Made by a program: the position numbers and the translations under genes. A stretch of 64,000 nt of DNA from Malania oleifera (taxonomy: Eukaryota > Streptophyta > Magnoliopsida > Santalales > Ximeniaceae). The notes under the pieces were generated by a model. It worked only from the letters and a program-made list of their open reading frames with translations, made no database searches and was not told where the DNA came from. Position 1 is the stretch's first letter. Every line of letters starts with the position of its first letter. Below, in pieces: positions 1 through 10,700 of this stretch. Where the stretch lies: NCBI RefSeq assembly GCF_029873635.1, contig NC_080422.1, positions 3,638,001 through 3,702,000 of the forward strand, read 5' to 3'.

Positions 1-99
1 ATAAATTTAGATAAAACAAACTACAAAGCTATATTAAATTTCATTTAGATCAGTACAAACTTAAATTTAAGACCCTATATGCAGGGGTGGCAAAACTAT

Positions 100-475
100 T
101 GTAGCTGGAGACAGGAGATATAACTGGAGCCAGAAGCTGGAGATGCGTGAAGAGTTGGAAACGCGTTGCAAGCTAGACATTTATCCACCATTTAATTTAA
201 ATGGATAAAACTTCTCCTTTTGATTTAATGTATTTAATTGTAAATTGATTCCAAACCCTATAAATAGAGAGTTGTGGAAGTTGTAATATGTACAAGAGAA
301 GTTCAGAGAGCAGAGAGAAGAAAGAGAGGAGGAAGAGAGTGAGAGGGGGAAGAGAGTTGTTTTTTTTCGGCGAATAGTGAATTTGTGGTGTGCTCCGTGG
401 ACGTAGGTCAATCTTGACCAAATCATTTTTAATTTCTGGTGTTATATTTTTCTGGTTGTTCACAGGGTCCTAACA
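100..475 (+). repeat. copia-1 5' LTR
   Basis: It matches 5180-5538 along its whole length, with scattered substitutions and an extra purine-rich stretch near 341-358 absent from the 3' copy. The exact first base is uncertain by a few nucleotides because the two copies differ there (ATTGTAG against ATTGCTGTAG). It ends TAACA just before the primer site. Confidence 0.85.
259..267 (+). promoter_or_regulatory. TATA box of the copia-1 5' LTR
   Basis: TATAAATAG, conserved at 5339-5347 in the 3' LTR. It sits mid-LTR, where the U3/R boundary promoter of a copia element is expected. Confidence 0.6.
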
Positions 476-477
476 AG

Positions 478-490
478 TGGTATCAGATCC
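478..490 (+). other. Primer binding site, initiator tRNA-Met type
   Basis: TGGTATCAGATCC starts two bases after the 5' LTR. It resembles the usual plant copia site TGGTATCAGAGCC, complementary to the 3' end of initiator tRNA-Met. Confidence 0.75.
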
Positions 491-934
491 CAGTTAGAGC
501 AAGAAAAGCCAGATCGGAGTCGTACAATGAAAACAGAGCTCTGTCTAGTAGCTTGAAACTGAGTTTTGAGGCTACCATCATGTTCACCTCGCTGAGACGA
601 AGTCTACTGTGCAAGCTGGAGCTCGAACGGAGCTCAGACGAAGCTACATGTGGCCTCACGCACCTCGCAGGAGAAGACGCCTCGCCACGCGCTGATCACA
701 TGTTGGTGACCTGCTGCTCACGCGCCCCACGCGTTGCCATGCGTCTTCCTTGCCCAGTTCGCCTCAACCCAACCCGGAAACCCGACTACGACTCAAAGAT
801 TCGAACCGATGACTCACTCAGACCAGATCAACTAGAGACCGGTCCCTGACCCGGATCCGATCCGCCTCCTTAGAACCCGGCCATGTCAGCAGCGCTGAGT
901 CAGCCACCATATAAGCGCACCACGTCAATCGACG

Positions 935-1048
935 GGCCCCACAGTGACACGTCAGTAAGTGGACCCCACCGCCACATTAGCTGGTGGACCCCACTGCCAC
1001 GTCAGCAAGTAGACCCCATTGCCACGTCGGCGTGCCACATCAGCATAG
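935..1048 (+). repeat. Short tandem repeats with CACGTC cores in the copia-1 leader
   Basis: About four degenerate units of roughly 25 bp, of the form GGACCCCACTGCCACGTCAG. The surrounding leader (about 650-1050) is clearly more GC-rich than the rest of the element. The cores resemble plant bZIP sites (CACGTC / GACGTG). No coding role is evident. Confidence 0.55.
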
Positions 1049-1200
1049 TTGACCTATTTGACCTTAACTTTGATCGAACTTTTCGGAGTCGTTTTAGGTT
1101 CGTTTTTTGAACAACTTGAACTATTTCTAAGGTTTTCGACCGTTCCGGATCCAACCGTGGTATCCATTTGAGTTAATTCCATATCTAGTCAGCGAATCAA

Positions 1201-4200
1201 GATGTTGAACAAAAAGAGCTCTAAAATTGAAATGTTCAAGGCAACAATTTTGGTTTCTGGAAGATACAAATAGAAGATTATTTGTTTGGGAAAGAATTGC
1301 ACTTACCATTAAAGAGTAAGCCATCATCTATAAACGAAGACGAGTGGAGGTTGCTTGATCGAAAAGCTCTCGGAGCCATCAGAATGACGTTGTCAAAGTT
1401 TGTGGCATTCAATATCAAGCATATATCATCCACCAAGTTTCTAATGGATGCGCTCTTTAATATGTACGGGCAACCTTCAGTCGCAAACAAGGTACATCTC
1501 ATGAAAAGACTATTTATTATGAGCATGTCTGCAGGTGAAAGTTTTAGCAAGCATTTGAATAATTTCAACGAGTTGTCGAATCAACTCGCCTCAGTCGGGA
1601 TAATATTTGATAATGAGATTCGTGCCCTACTTATTCTTAGTTAGTTTCCTGAAAGGTTGAATGGTGTTGTTAATGTCATCATTAGCTTTGTAGGAAAATC
1701 AAAGCTTATATACGATGAGGTCGTCAGCATGATTTTGACTGAGAAAATTAGAATGCAGTCGAACCATAGCTCAACTTTGAGTTCAGCCTTGAACATGGAA
1801 AGTTGAGGCAGAGGAAACAGGCATGGACGTTCAAACAATCGCGGTATATCTAGGCCCAGGCGATCTAAATCCAAAAATCCCAGAGGTTTTTGGGACATAG
1901 GTTCCCATAGCACAAATATTATTGAGTGCTGGAATTGTGGAAAAACTGGTCATTACAAGAACCAGTGCAAAAGTTAGAAGAAAGAATACGAGATAAGGGC
2001 AAAGACAAAGCAAATGTTGCTTCAGAAAATGATGATTTGTTGATTTGCTCCTTGGAGAGCAAAAAGGAGTCTTAGGTGTTAGACTCTGGAGCTTCATTCC
2101 ATGTCACTTACAGTAGAGATTGCCTAGAGGAGTATACATCAGGTAATTTCGGTAAAGTATATCTAGGTAATGATCAATCTTGCGACATTGCTAGTAAGGG
2201 GACAGTGAAGATCAAAATGAATGGGTCAGTATGGAAACTGAGAGATATCAGGTATATTCCAGACCCGAGGAAGAATTTGATCTCAGTCGGTCAATTGGCA
2301 GATGAAGGATATAACACATCTTTCATTGGTGATGAATGAAAGATTTTGAAGGGTGCATTGACAATTGCTCGAGGTAAGAAAAGTGATACTCTTTATATAA
2401 CTCTTGATGCATGTATGTCTATTATAGTTGTTATAGGAAATGATGATAGCAGCTTATGACATCAACGAATCGAACACCTGAGTGAGAAGGGACTTAGGGT
2501 AATGCACTCAAAGGGTAAGTTGAGTGATTTACAGTCGATGAAGATTGACATATGTGAGGATTGCATATTGGGGAAACAGAAGAGAGTTAGTTTCCAGACA
2601 AACATTAATACCCTAAAGAAGGAGAGACTTGAGTTAGTTCATTCAGATGTATGGGGACCAACAACCATTTCGTCCACAGGAGGAAAGCATTACTTCATCA
2701 CGTTTATCGATGATCATTCACGGAAGGTATAAGTTTACTTCCTGAAGTATAAATCTGATGTTTTTAATGCTTTTAAAATTTGGAAAGCAATGGTAGAAAA
2801 CAAAACTGATTTGAAAATGAAGAAGCTGAGAACAGATAACGGTGGTGAGTATGTTGACACCTAGTTCAAGAAATTCTGTTATGAGCATGGTATCAAAATG
2901 GAAAGAACTATGCCAGGTACGCTTCAACACAACGGCGTAGCCGAGCGAATGAACAAAACATTGACAGAAAAAGCTAGAAGCATGCGTATGTAGTCAGGCT
3001 TGCCAAAGATGTTTTGGGCAGAAGCAATCAACACAACAACCTATTTGATTAACAAAAGTCCATCAGTACCATTGGACTATAGTCTACCAGAAGAAGTTTG
3101 GAGTAACAAAAAGGTAAGACTTTCACATTTGAAAGTTTTTGGTTGTGTTGCATATGTACATATCAATGATCATGTCAGGAATAAACTAAATCCGAAATCC
3201 CAGAAATGCACTTTCATCGGTTATGGTGGAGTTGAATATAAATATCACATTTGAGATGATGAAAACAAAAAGGTGATTAGAAGCAGAGATTTGATTTTTG
3301 ATGAAGAGGTGATGTACAAAGATAGACACACAACAAAATCTACAGAGTCTGAAATGACCTTTGTAGATGTGGATGATGTTTTAGAAGGTATAAGGACACG
3401 TTAATAGAACACCAAGAATCCTCAGCAGAATACCGAGATTCCTCAGGCAGAGGAACATGTGGAGCAGATTGTTGCACCACCACCTCCTACTCCAACACCA
3501 GAGCTTAGGAGATCTTCTTGGCAGCACGTACCAAATAGGAGGTATGTGAACCATTTACTTCTTACAGATGGAGGAGAACCTGAATGCTATGTTGAAGCAT
3601 GTCAGGTAGGAGATGCGAGCAAGTGAGAGCTTGCAATGAAAGACGAGATGAAGTCTCTTAACTCCAACAAAACATGGGAACTAGCTAAGTTCCCAATGGT
3701 AAGAAGGCTCCTCACAACAAATGAGTTTACAGGATCAAAGAAGAGCATGATGGATCCAGGAGGTACAAGGTTCAGTTGGTAGTTAAAGACTTTGAGCAGA
3801 AGGAAGGAATTGACTACACTGACATCTTTGCACCAGTTGTCAAACTGACAACCATCATATATGTTTAGAGTATTGTTGCCTTAGAGCATTTACATCTTGA
3901 GCAGTTGGACGTGAAGACGACATTTCTTCACGGTGATCTTGATGAGGAAATTTATATGCAACAGCCGGAAGGTTTCTCAGTAAAAGTTAAAGAGAATCTT
4001 GTATGTAAATTGAAAAAGAGTTTGTATGGTCTCAAACAAGCTCCTATATAGTGGTACAAGAAATTCGACAGCTATATGTAGAGGAACAATTTTCAGAAGT
4101 GTAATGCCGACCACTGTTGCTAACTATATTATTCTACTCTTATATGTTGATGATATGCTAGTCGCAAAATCAGATATAGAAAATATCAGAAAATTGAAGC

Positions 4201-5105
4201 TGTAATTGTTTGAAGAATTTGATATGAAATACTTTGGTCCTACAAAGCAGATTCTTGGGATGCAAATTTCTAGAGATAAGCAACAAGGCATGTTGCAGTT
4301 TTCTCAGTCAGAGTACATCAGCTGTGTTTTACAGAGATTCAACATGAGCAGCGCTAAGGTTGTAAATACACCATTGATAGGTCATTTCTGTCTCTCAAAG
4401 GATTTGTCTCCCCAAGCAGATGAAGAGAAAGATTTCATGGCTAAGGTTCCATATTCCTTAGCCGTTGGAAGTCTAATATATGCTATAGTTGGTACCATAC
4501 CGGATATTGGCCAAGTAGTGGGAGCTGTTAGCAGGTATATGTCAAATCCAGGGAAGACACACTGGGAAGTAGTGGAGTGGATTTTGAGATATTTACATGA
4601 TATTATTGACAAGTGCCTATGTTTCGGAAAAAGCGATCTGAAAATCTGAGAATTTATAGATGCTGATTTTGTAGGTGAAATTGATCATCACAGAAGCACC
4701 ACCGGGTACATATTCACTGTTGGCACAACAACTGTTAGTTGGATGTCACATATACAGAAGATTGTTATTTTATCCACTACAAAAGCTGAATATGTAGCAG
4801 TGACAGAAGCTAGTAAAGGAATGATTTGGCTTTAGGGTTTGTTAACGGAGCTTGGATTAAAGCACGAGAGGAATGTTTTGTACAGTGACAGTCAAAGTGC
4901 AATACATCTGGCAAAGAACTTAGCATTTCATTCCAGAATTAAGCATATTGGATTACGTTACCACTTTGTCAGATCTCTGATAGAAGACGGTGTGTTGATA
5001 CTTGAAAAAATCCAAGGTAGTAGAAATCCGACAGATATGTTAACTAAGGTGGTTATTACAGAGAAGCTGAAGTTGTGTTCAACTTCAATTGGTCTTCATG
5101 CCTGA
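1201..5105 (+). pseudogene. copia-1 gag-pol polyprotein, multiply interrupted
   Basis: Seen in order: a UBN2-type Gag (about 1250-1800); the CCHC finger CWNCGKTGHYKNQC (about 1927-1970); protease with intact LDSGASFH (about 2079); integrase with the catalytic landmarks HSDVWGP (about 2640), RTDNGGEY (about 2833) and NGVAERMN (about 2932); reverse transcriptase with intact YVDD (about 4146); and RNase H with STTKAEYVA (about 4775). Stops break it at 1975, 2073, 2337, 2457, 2730, 2862, 2991, 3252, 3624, 4049 and 4833, among others. Most replace a residue (Trp or Gln) that is conserved in the family and are reached by C-to-T or G-to-A change. Frame is mostly kept across them. It cannot encode a working polyprotein. 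Confidence 0.9.
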
Positions 5106-5179
5106 AGACATATTTTAAGCATATCATTTATTCATGATACTAGTTGAGGAGGCATCTTTGTCTCCAAGTGAGAGATTGC

Positions 5180-5538
5180 TGTAGTTGGAGATAGGAGATA
5201 TAGCTAGAGCCAGAAGCTAGAGACGCGTAATGAGTTGGAAACACGTTGCAAGCTGGACATTTATCCACCATTTAATTTAAACGGATAAAACTTTTGCTTT
5301 TGATTTAATGTATTTAATTGTAAATTAATTCCAAGTCCTATAAATAGAGAGTTGTGGAAGTTGTAATATATACAAGAGAAGCTCAAAGAGTAGAGAGAAG
5401 AAAGAGAGGAGGAAGAGAGTTGTATTTTTCCGGCGAATAGTGAATTTGTGGTGTGCTCCGTGGACGTAGGTCGATCTTGATCGAACCATGTTAAATTTTT
5501 GATGTCATATTTTTCTGGTTGCTCATAGGATCGTAACA
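5180..5538 (+). repeat. copia-1 3' LTR
   Basis: Direct repeat of 100-475, with the TATA box at 5339-5347. It is preceded by a purine-rich stretch (CCAAGTGAGAGAT, about 5165-5177) in the position of the polypurine tract. It ends GTAACA, as the 5' LTR ends CTAACA. Confidence 0.85.
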
Positions 5539-5555
5539 AGTGATATCACTTGTTA
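5534..5555. other. 22-bp perfect palindrome at the 3' junction of copia-1
   Basis: The left arm TAACAAGTGAT and right arm ATCACTTGTTA meet without a spacer. The left arm continues past the LTR end with AGTGATATCA, which resembles the primer-site text AGTGGTATCAG that follows the 5' LTR. A 3' LTR should not carry that text, so the junction is abnormal. Confidence 0.7.
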
Positions 5556-5927
5556 AGACCGAAGGAGCCCATGGGTGGGTTTGATACACATGAATGAACA
5601 CCAACTTGACCCAAAAGCTTAAACCTATTGGGTCTTGAGCTCAACCATGTATATAAGCACCCATCATCCATACTAATTTTTCAATGTGTGACAAGCTCAC
5701 AAGTGGAATTCTCAACAAAAATGAGTTAACAGGTCAGGTTCGAGCGAGTCATAAACATGTTAAGATTAAACGGGTTTAGGTTTATGTTGACGTGTTTATT
5801 AACAGATGACTACTATATAAACTCAAACCCGCCCATTTAATAAATGGGTCATAAACATGTCACCTGCTTAAAATATATAATTTATTTATTTTAAAATTTT
5901 TAAATATTTCATATAAAATGACACACA

Positions 5928-5930
<3 letters not shown>

Positions 5931-5980
<50 letters not shown>

Positions 5981-6089
5981 AAAACACTCCTTCATTTTAT
6001 TTTTAAACATGTCATAAACGAGGTAGCCACCAGATGACTCAACCTGAATTCGCATAACTCGTTTAATAAATGGGTCGGGTCAGGGTTGA

Positions 6090-6152
<63 letters not shown>

Positions 6153-6256
6153 CTCCTTCATTTTATTTTTAAACAAGTCATAAACAAGGTATCCATCAGA
6201 TGACCCAACCCAAATTCGCATAACTCGTTTAATAAATGGGTTGGGTCAAGGTTGAC
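5931..6256. repeat. Tandem duplication of about 163 bp, each copy opening with an (AT)n microsatellite
   Basis: Unit 1 is 5931-6092 and unit 2 is 6093-6256. Each is about 45-52 bp of AT repeat followed by about 115 bp of near-identical text (from AAAACACTCCTTC to GGTTGACC). It lies within the outer hAT-like element. Confidence 0.85.
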
Positions 6257-6365
6257 CACCAGTTTATAAATTAATTAGCTTATATTAAATCCAAATCCGA
6301 TTTAAATAGGCGGGTCATGGTTCACCGTTCAGGATTCGACCCATTTTGCCACCCCTACCTATATG

Positions 6366-7555
6366 CTCCAATCACAACCGGATTATATTATATTCCAAAG
6401 AAGCAATACATTGGAATTATTTTTTAAAACAAAATTAAAACATGGACCAACTGATAAGCATTGAACTAAACATATGATTAGGCTGATTATGACTGAATAG
6501 TTTAATGAATTAATAGTACATTGTTAATGGGGAAAATTGAAAAGAAAAGTCACAAATTTTCAGCTTTTTGGAGCACTTGGAAAGGGCCACAGCCCCCCGT
6601 GCTTCCATTGGGGGACCCTATTCCTTTAATTAATTAATTATAAATATTAATTAATTAATTAATTATATTTCAATATTGCATATAAATATATAAAGAAGGA
6701 CTTGATTTGGTAGGGTACCCCACTCCAAAAGGGTACCCCATGCCTCTCATTCTAAGGACTGGCCCTCCAATATGTTTCTTGCTTCTCTCTTTTAATTCTT
6801 AACCCCCTCCAATTTATTTTATTTTAATTTATTATTTTTTAAAGGAACTTTTGAGGATAGATACAAAGGGCTAAATTTTGAATTGTCTAATTTAATTCAG
6901 TCAAAAGGTTTGAATGTTGCGATGCTGAATCAAAATTACATTAAATTTAAATTTGTATGTATTCGAATAATATATATATTTTAAAAGTAGAGTTTGAAAC
7001 TTTTTTGATGCTTGATTAATATATCGAGATAACGAGTCTGATCTTTTATTCTTTTTCACTTAAATATTAAGATATTATCTTAAATAAAAAATCGTGACTT
7101 GTACGACTCAAATTCTGGTAATTTAATTAGGAAAGTTTTGAGTTTATCACTTGGTTATTTGGACAAAATAAGTTAAGAAATTTAATTATTTTATATTTAA
7201 ATTTATATAAATTTTATTTTTGAAATATATGTCATTAAACATAATTTTATCCTGTGTTTAAAAGCTTAAAATTCAAACTTTAAATTTGGAATTATATAAA
7301 TTTGAATAAAATGCAGTATGATAGAAATTTCTTATGAGCGATAAGGAGTTATAGGATTCGTTATAGTCACGAGCCGGTGACCCATGCTCAATAGCATGAC
7401 TCTTAGGAAACATTTAGACTAAGGATTTTGTTGGTAAAAGAAAAGAAAAATAAAAATATGGAAAAAAATAATTTTTGATTATATTTTCTCTTGATGTTAA
7501 ATACTATTAAAAACAAAATTATTTTAATATAATTAAAATTTTAAAAAATCAAATT
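6366..7555. other. Non-coding AT-rich spacer
   Basis: No open frame of note. It contains TTAA/ATTA simple repeats near 6630-6665 and a close duplicate of GGGTACCCCA at about 6714 and 6731. No element boundary was recognised. Confidence 0.6.
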
Positions 7556-7560
7556 CTAAT

Positions 7561-7985
7561 TGATATACCCCAAATATATTACCTACCTTAAAAGAGAAGG
7601 CATGTGCCCAACATTAATAGGAGAAATCACCTACCAAATCAATCGCTCGACCAGAGCCATTGACGTATGTCATATATTGACGAGAGCGATCCATGCCCGT
7701 GCTATAATGATTAGAGTGATCCACGACAAGCACTATAAATGACAGATCTATCATGGTCAAACCTGTCTAGTATAAAAGAGGTACTACAGAGAGGTTAAGG
7801 TATCTCATTATAACCCAATTTTCACTACTGCTTACAACCTCTCTAAAGCACTCTCTTACTTAGGCATTAGAGAGATCCCCCAGAGTAAACTTCGGGTCCT
7901 CCAAGACGCGTTTGTTTTCGTCTTTTTCAGGTGATCAGGATCGGAAAGCTCGATGGAGGTTAGATCGACATTTTTGGTAGCAACA
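7561..7985 (+). repeat. 5' LTR of the 7561-11365 element
   Basis: Begins TGATATACCCC and ends GGTAGCAACA. It matches 10941-11365 at the same length with scattered substitutions. Confidence 0.92.
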
Positions 7986-8005
7986 GTTGGCGCCGTCTGT
8001 GGGAA
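7986..8005 (+). other. Primer binding site, gypsy type
   Basis: GTTGGCGCCGTCTGTGGGAA immediately follows the 5' LTR. The TGGCGCCGTCTGTGGGAA type is seen in many plant gypsy-class LTR elements. Confidence 0.75.
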
Positions 8006-8049
8006 CACTTCTGAGAGGTTTTAAATTTTCGATCCTTGATCCCTGCATC

Positions 8050-8895
8050 ATGACAATAACCACCAATTCCAGGTCTGACCCTACTGTAGGCGATTAATCA
8101 CCCCAATCCATCCATTCTACACCTGAAGACCGTTCGGGAGTGACAATCGAGGAATTCCTTATCTTCCAAAGGAGAATGGAAGCCACCCAGAAGAAGATAG
8201 AGAACATATTCAACATGCTCTTACAACAAATGAGTCATAGAGAACTTGGCCCTCACCTGCAACTAGTTAATCTTGACTCATAGGAGAAAGCGGAAGACCG
8301 GAAGGAGAGTAATGGAAAGACCAACCCCACAAAGAAGGTGGAGGACGCGAACAACATGAGAGTCAATGAACAACGATCGAATGAACTGGAGGAGAGGATC
8401 AAGAAGATTGACCAAATAGAAAAGACGATGAAGGAGGCTCGTTCCAACCCGTTCTGCACAAAGACCTCGTTAAAGTCTTCAGGTCCACCCTTCATCAAAG
8501 AAGTGATGGACCGACCCGGTTGATGGTCCACCCTTCATCAAAATGCCTACCTTAGAAAGGTATGAAGGCTGGACCGACCCGGTTGATCACCTGGATACCC
8601 TTAAGGTGTTAATGCAACTGCAAGGTGTACTAGATGCTATCATGTGTCGTGTGTTTGTCGCCACCCTTAAAGGGAATGACAGGGCATGGTATCGAATCCT
8701 AAAACTTAGATCCATCGAATCATTCTCTAAGATGGAACAACAATTTTCTGAACAATTCATTAGTAGTCGCAAGATGAAAAATACCTCGGCTCTTCTGTTG
8801 AACTTGGTCCAAGGAGAAAGGGAAACGTTGAAAAAATTCATACATCGCTTTGTCGCTGCTACCTTAGAGAGTAGCAAGCTGCAGAGCAGCCCGAG
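8050..8895 (+). pseudogene. Gypsy-type gag relic
   Basis: A frame opens at the ATG at 8050 and is broken by stops near 8095, 8281 and 8521. The best part, from about 8543, is a retrotransposon Gag domain: YEGWTDPVDHL, then MQLQGVLDAIMCRVF, ATLKGNDRAWY and FISSRKMKNTSALLLN. This matches the plant gypsy Gag pattern of a PxxHL-type start followed by a LKGxARxWY-type core. A short local duplication (text at 8482-8500 repeated at 8525, and at 8510 repeated at 8573) has scrambled the junction. No CCHC finger follows; the reading breaks off near 8900 and repeats begin by about 9125. Confidence 0.75.
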
Positions 8896-9124
8896 GGGGT
8901 TAGGACATACAAGTAAGTTCTAGTCCTACACTCCTCTAAACGTCTCGCGAACCAATGCCCTAGGGGGCTCTGATCCAATCTAGCATGCTCAGAAATGAGA
9001 TTGTTTTATAAACTTGCACCTCTGTCAGTCATATCTTCGAATATTTTGTGTGCCTCTATTAAATTATCAAATTTTGCATACATATCTATAAGTGCATTAT
9101 TTGTCACGCTACTCGATTTTAGCC

Positions 9125-10015
9125 TAAAAGATGAGCAAAACTCATTAGGTAAAATAAAATCGGCCAAATTGATGAGCAATGCTCATGAAGCCAAAAGACT
9201 GCTCAATAAATGAGCACAACTCATTAGGAAAAATCAGCCTAACTGACGAGGAACGCTCGTGAGACCAGAAGACTGTCTAATAAATGAGTACAACTCATTA
9301 GGTAAAAGAAAATCAGCCCAATTGACGAGCAACGCTCGTGAGGCCAGAAGACTGCCCAATAAATAAGCATAGCTCATTAGGCAAAATTGGTCCAACTAAC
9401 AAGTAACGCTCGTGAGGCTAGAAGACTGCTCAACAAATGAGCACAACTCATTAGGTAAAAGAAAATTGGCCCAACTGACGAGCAACGTTCGTTAAGCCAG
9501 AAGATTACCTAACAAATGAGCACAACTCATTAGGCAAAATTGGCTCAACTGACGAGCAATGCTTGTGAGGCTAGAAGACTATCCAAAAAATGAGCATAGC
9601 TCATTAGGCAAAATTGGCTCAAATGACGAGCAACGCTCGTGAGGCTAGAAAATTATCCAACAAATGAGCACAACTCATTAGGTAAAATTGGCCCAATTGA
9701 TGAGCAATGCTCGTGAGGCCAGAAGATTGCCCAACAAATGAGCACAATTCATTAGGAAAAATTGGCCTGACTGATGAGTAACACTCATGAGACCAGAAGA
9801 CTTTCCAACAAATAAGCACAAATCATTAGGAAAAATCGGCCCAACTGAGGAGCAATGCTCGTGAGGCCAGAAGACTGTCCAACAAATGAGCACAACTCAT
9901 CAGGAAAAATCAGCCCAACTGACGAACAACGCTTATAAGGTCAGAAGACTGCCCAAAAAATGAGCACAACTCATTAAGCAAAATCGGCTCAATTGACAAA
10001 CAATACTCGTGAGGC
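9125..10015. repeat. Tandem array of about 75-bp units, each with two short inverted repeats
   Basis: About 12 units; the landmark CTCATTAGG recurs near 9141, 9220, 9294, 9372, 9447, 9527, 9600, 9675, 9749, 9825, 9897 and 9970. Each unit has an ATGAG-CACAA-CTCAT hairpin and an ACGAG-CAACG-CTCGT hairpin, separated by GAGGCCAGAAGACTGCCCAAC-like text. Both have 5-bp stems and 5-nt loops. Some units change both stem arms together (see findings). Confidence 0.9.
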
Positions 10016-10020
10016 CAAAA

Positions 10021-10520
10021 GAGTTGTTCAGCAAGAATTCCCCACGAAGGGCAGTTCCGAAAGAATGCCCCACTAAGGGTAGCTTGGCAGCTTGACAAAA
10101 TTCCCCACAAGGGACAGCTCGAAAAAAATGTCACTAGAAGAGCAGCTCGGCAGCTCGGAAGAATTTTCGAAGAGAGACAGCTTAGAAAAAATGCCACCAG
10201 AAGAGCAGCTCGGAAAAAATGCTACTAGAAAAGTAGCTCGGTAGCTTGAAAGAATTCCCCACAAGGGATAGCTTGGAAAAAATGCCACTAGAAGAGTAGC
10301 TCAGTAGCTCAGAAGAATTTCTCATGAGGGACAGCTTAGAAAAAATGCCACCAGAAGAGCAGCTCAACAAAAATGCCATCAGAAGAGCAGCTCAGTAGCT
10401 CGGAAGAATTCCCCACGAGGGACAGCTCGGCAAGAATGCCCTCAGAAGAGCAGCTTGGCAAGAATGTCCTCAGAAGAGCAGCTTGGAAAGAATTGCCCAC
10501 GAGGGACAGCTTGGCAAAAA
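10021..10520. repeat. Second tandem array, higher-order of about 30-bp subunits
   Basis: Repeated words are GAAGAGCAGCTCGG, AAGAATTCCCCACGAGGGACAGCT and AAAAATGCCACCA (the middle one varies by copy). They are arranged in units of about 60-90 bp. Open minus-strand frames across it are repetitive shadows, not genes. Confidence 0.8.
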
Positions 10521-10539
10521 GGCCCCCAGCTGACCTCCC

Positions 10540-10700
10540 TTGAGTTCGGCTCGGCAAAGCCAAAAGTGCAGCAAGATTGGCTCAGCAAATCCGTGCTCGC
10601 CTCAACCTCGGCTCGGCAAAGCCAGGAGCATGGCAAGATCAGATCGGCAAAGCCATGCTCGCCTCAACTTCGGCTCAGATTAGCCAACATTCCAGAGTTC
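10540..10700. repeat. Third short tandem array, about 60-bp units
   Basis: GGCTCGGCAAAGCCA, then GCTCGCCTCAAC, recur two to three times. The GGCTCGGCAAAGCC words are themselves partly palindromic. This block is more GC-rich than its surroundings. Confidence 0.65.

Larger units (their letters stand above)
100..5538 (+). mobile_element. Ty1/copia LTR retrotransposon (copia-1), decayed
   Basis: The order is 5' LTR (about 100-475), tRNA-Met-type primer site, gag, CCHC finger, protease, integrase, reverse transcriptase, RNase H and 3' LTR (about 5180-5538). Integrase before reverse transcriptase is the copia order. The coding part is cut by many stops. I could not find a matching 5-bp TSD, and the 3' junction is odd (see 5534-5555). 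It lies inside the hAT-like element, so it inserted later. Confidence 0.92.
82..6357. mobile_element. Non-autonomous hAT-like element, interrupted by a copia retrotransposon
   Basis: The left end reads CAGGGGTGGCAAAA (82-95). The right end is its inverted complement with one mismatch (6344-6357). Both are flanked by the 8-bp direct repeat CCTATATG (74-81 and 6358-6365), the TSD size of hAT elements. A CAGGGGTGGCAA-type end is common in plant hAT relatives. Only about 16 bp of the left side precede the copia element; the rest is the 5556-6357 part, which holds no coding sequence and consists of GGGTCG/GGGTTG-rich text and two AT microsatellites. It has no transposase, so it would have needed one supplied in trans. 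Confidence 0.8.

Noticed and set aside
439..1110. Open frames in the GC-rich copia-1 leader
   Set aside because: They start in the LTR or overlap the primer site and repeats, have no domain, and precede the recognised gag.
9125..10520. CRISPR-like appearance of the regularly spaced repeats
   Set aside because: The units are contiguous tandem repeats without unique spacers, lie inside an LTR element with TSD, and the genome is a plant.
9619..10636. Overlapping minus-strand open frames with repeated MAFFxSC / SLVGNS words
   Set aside because: They follow from translating a tandem array; they shift frame from unit to unit and match no family I know.
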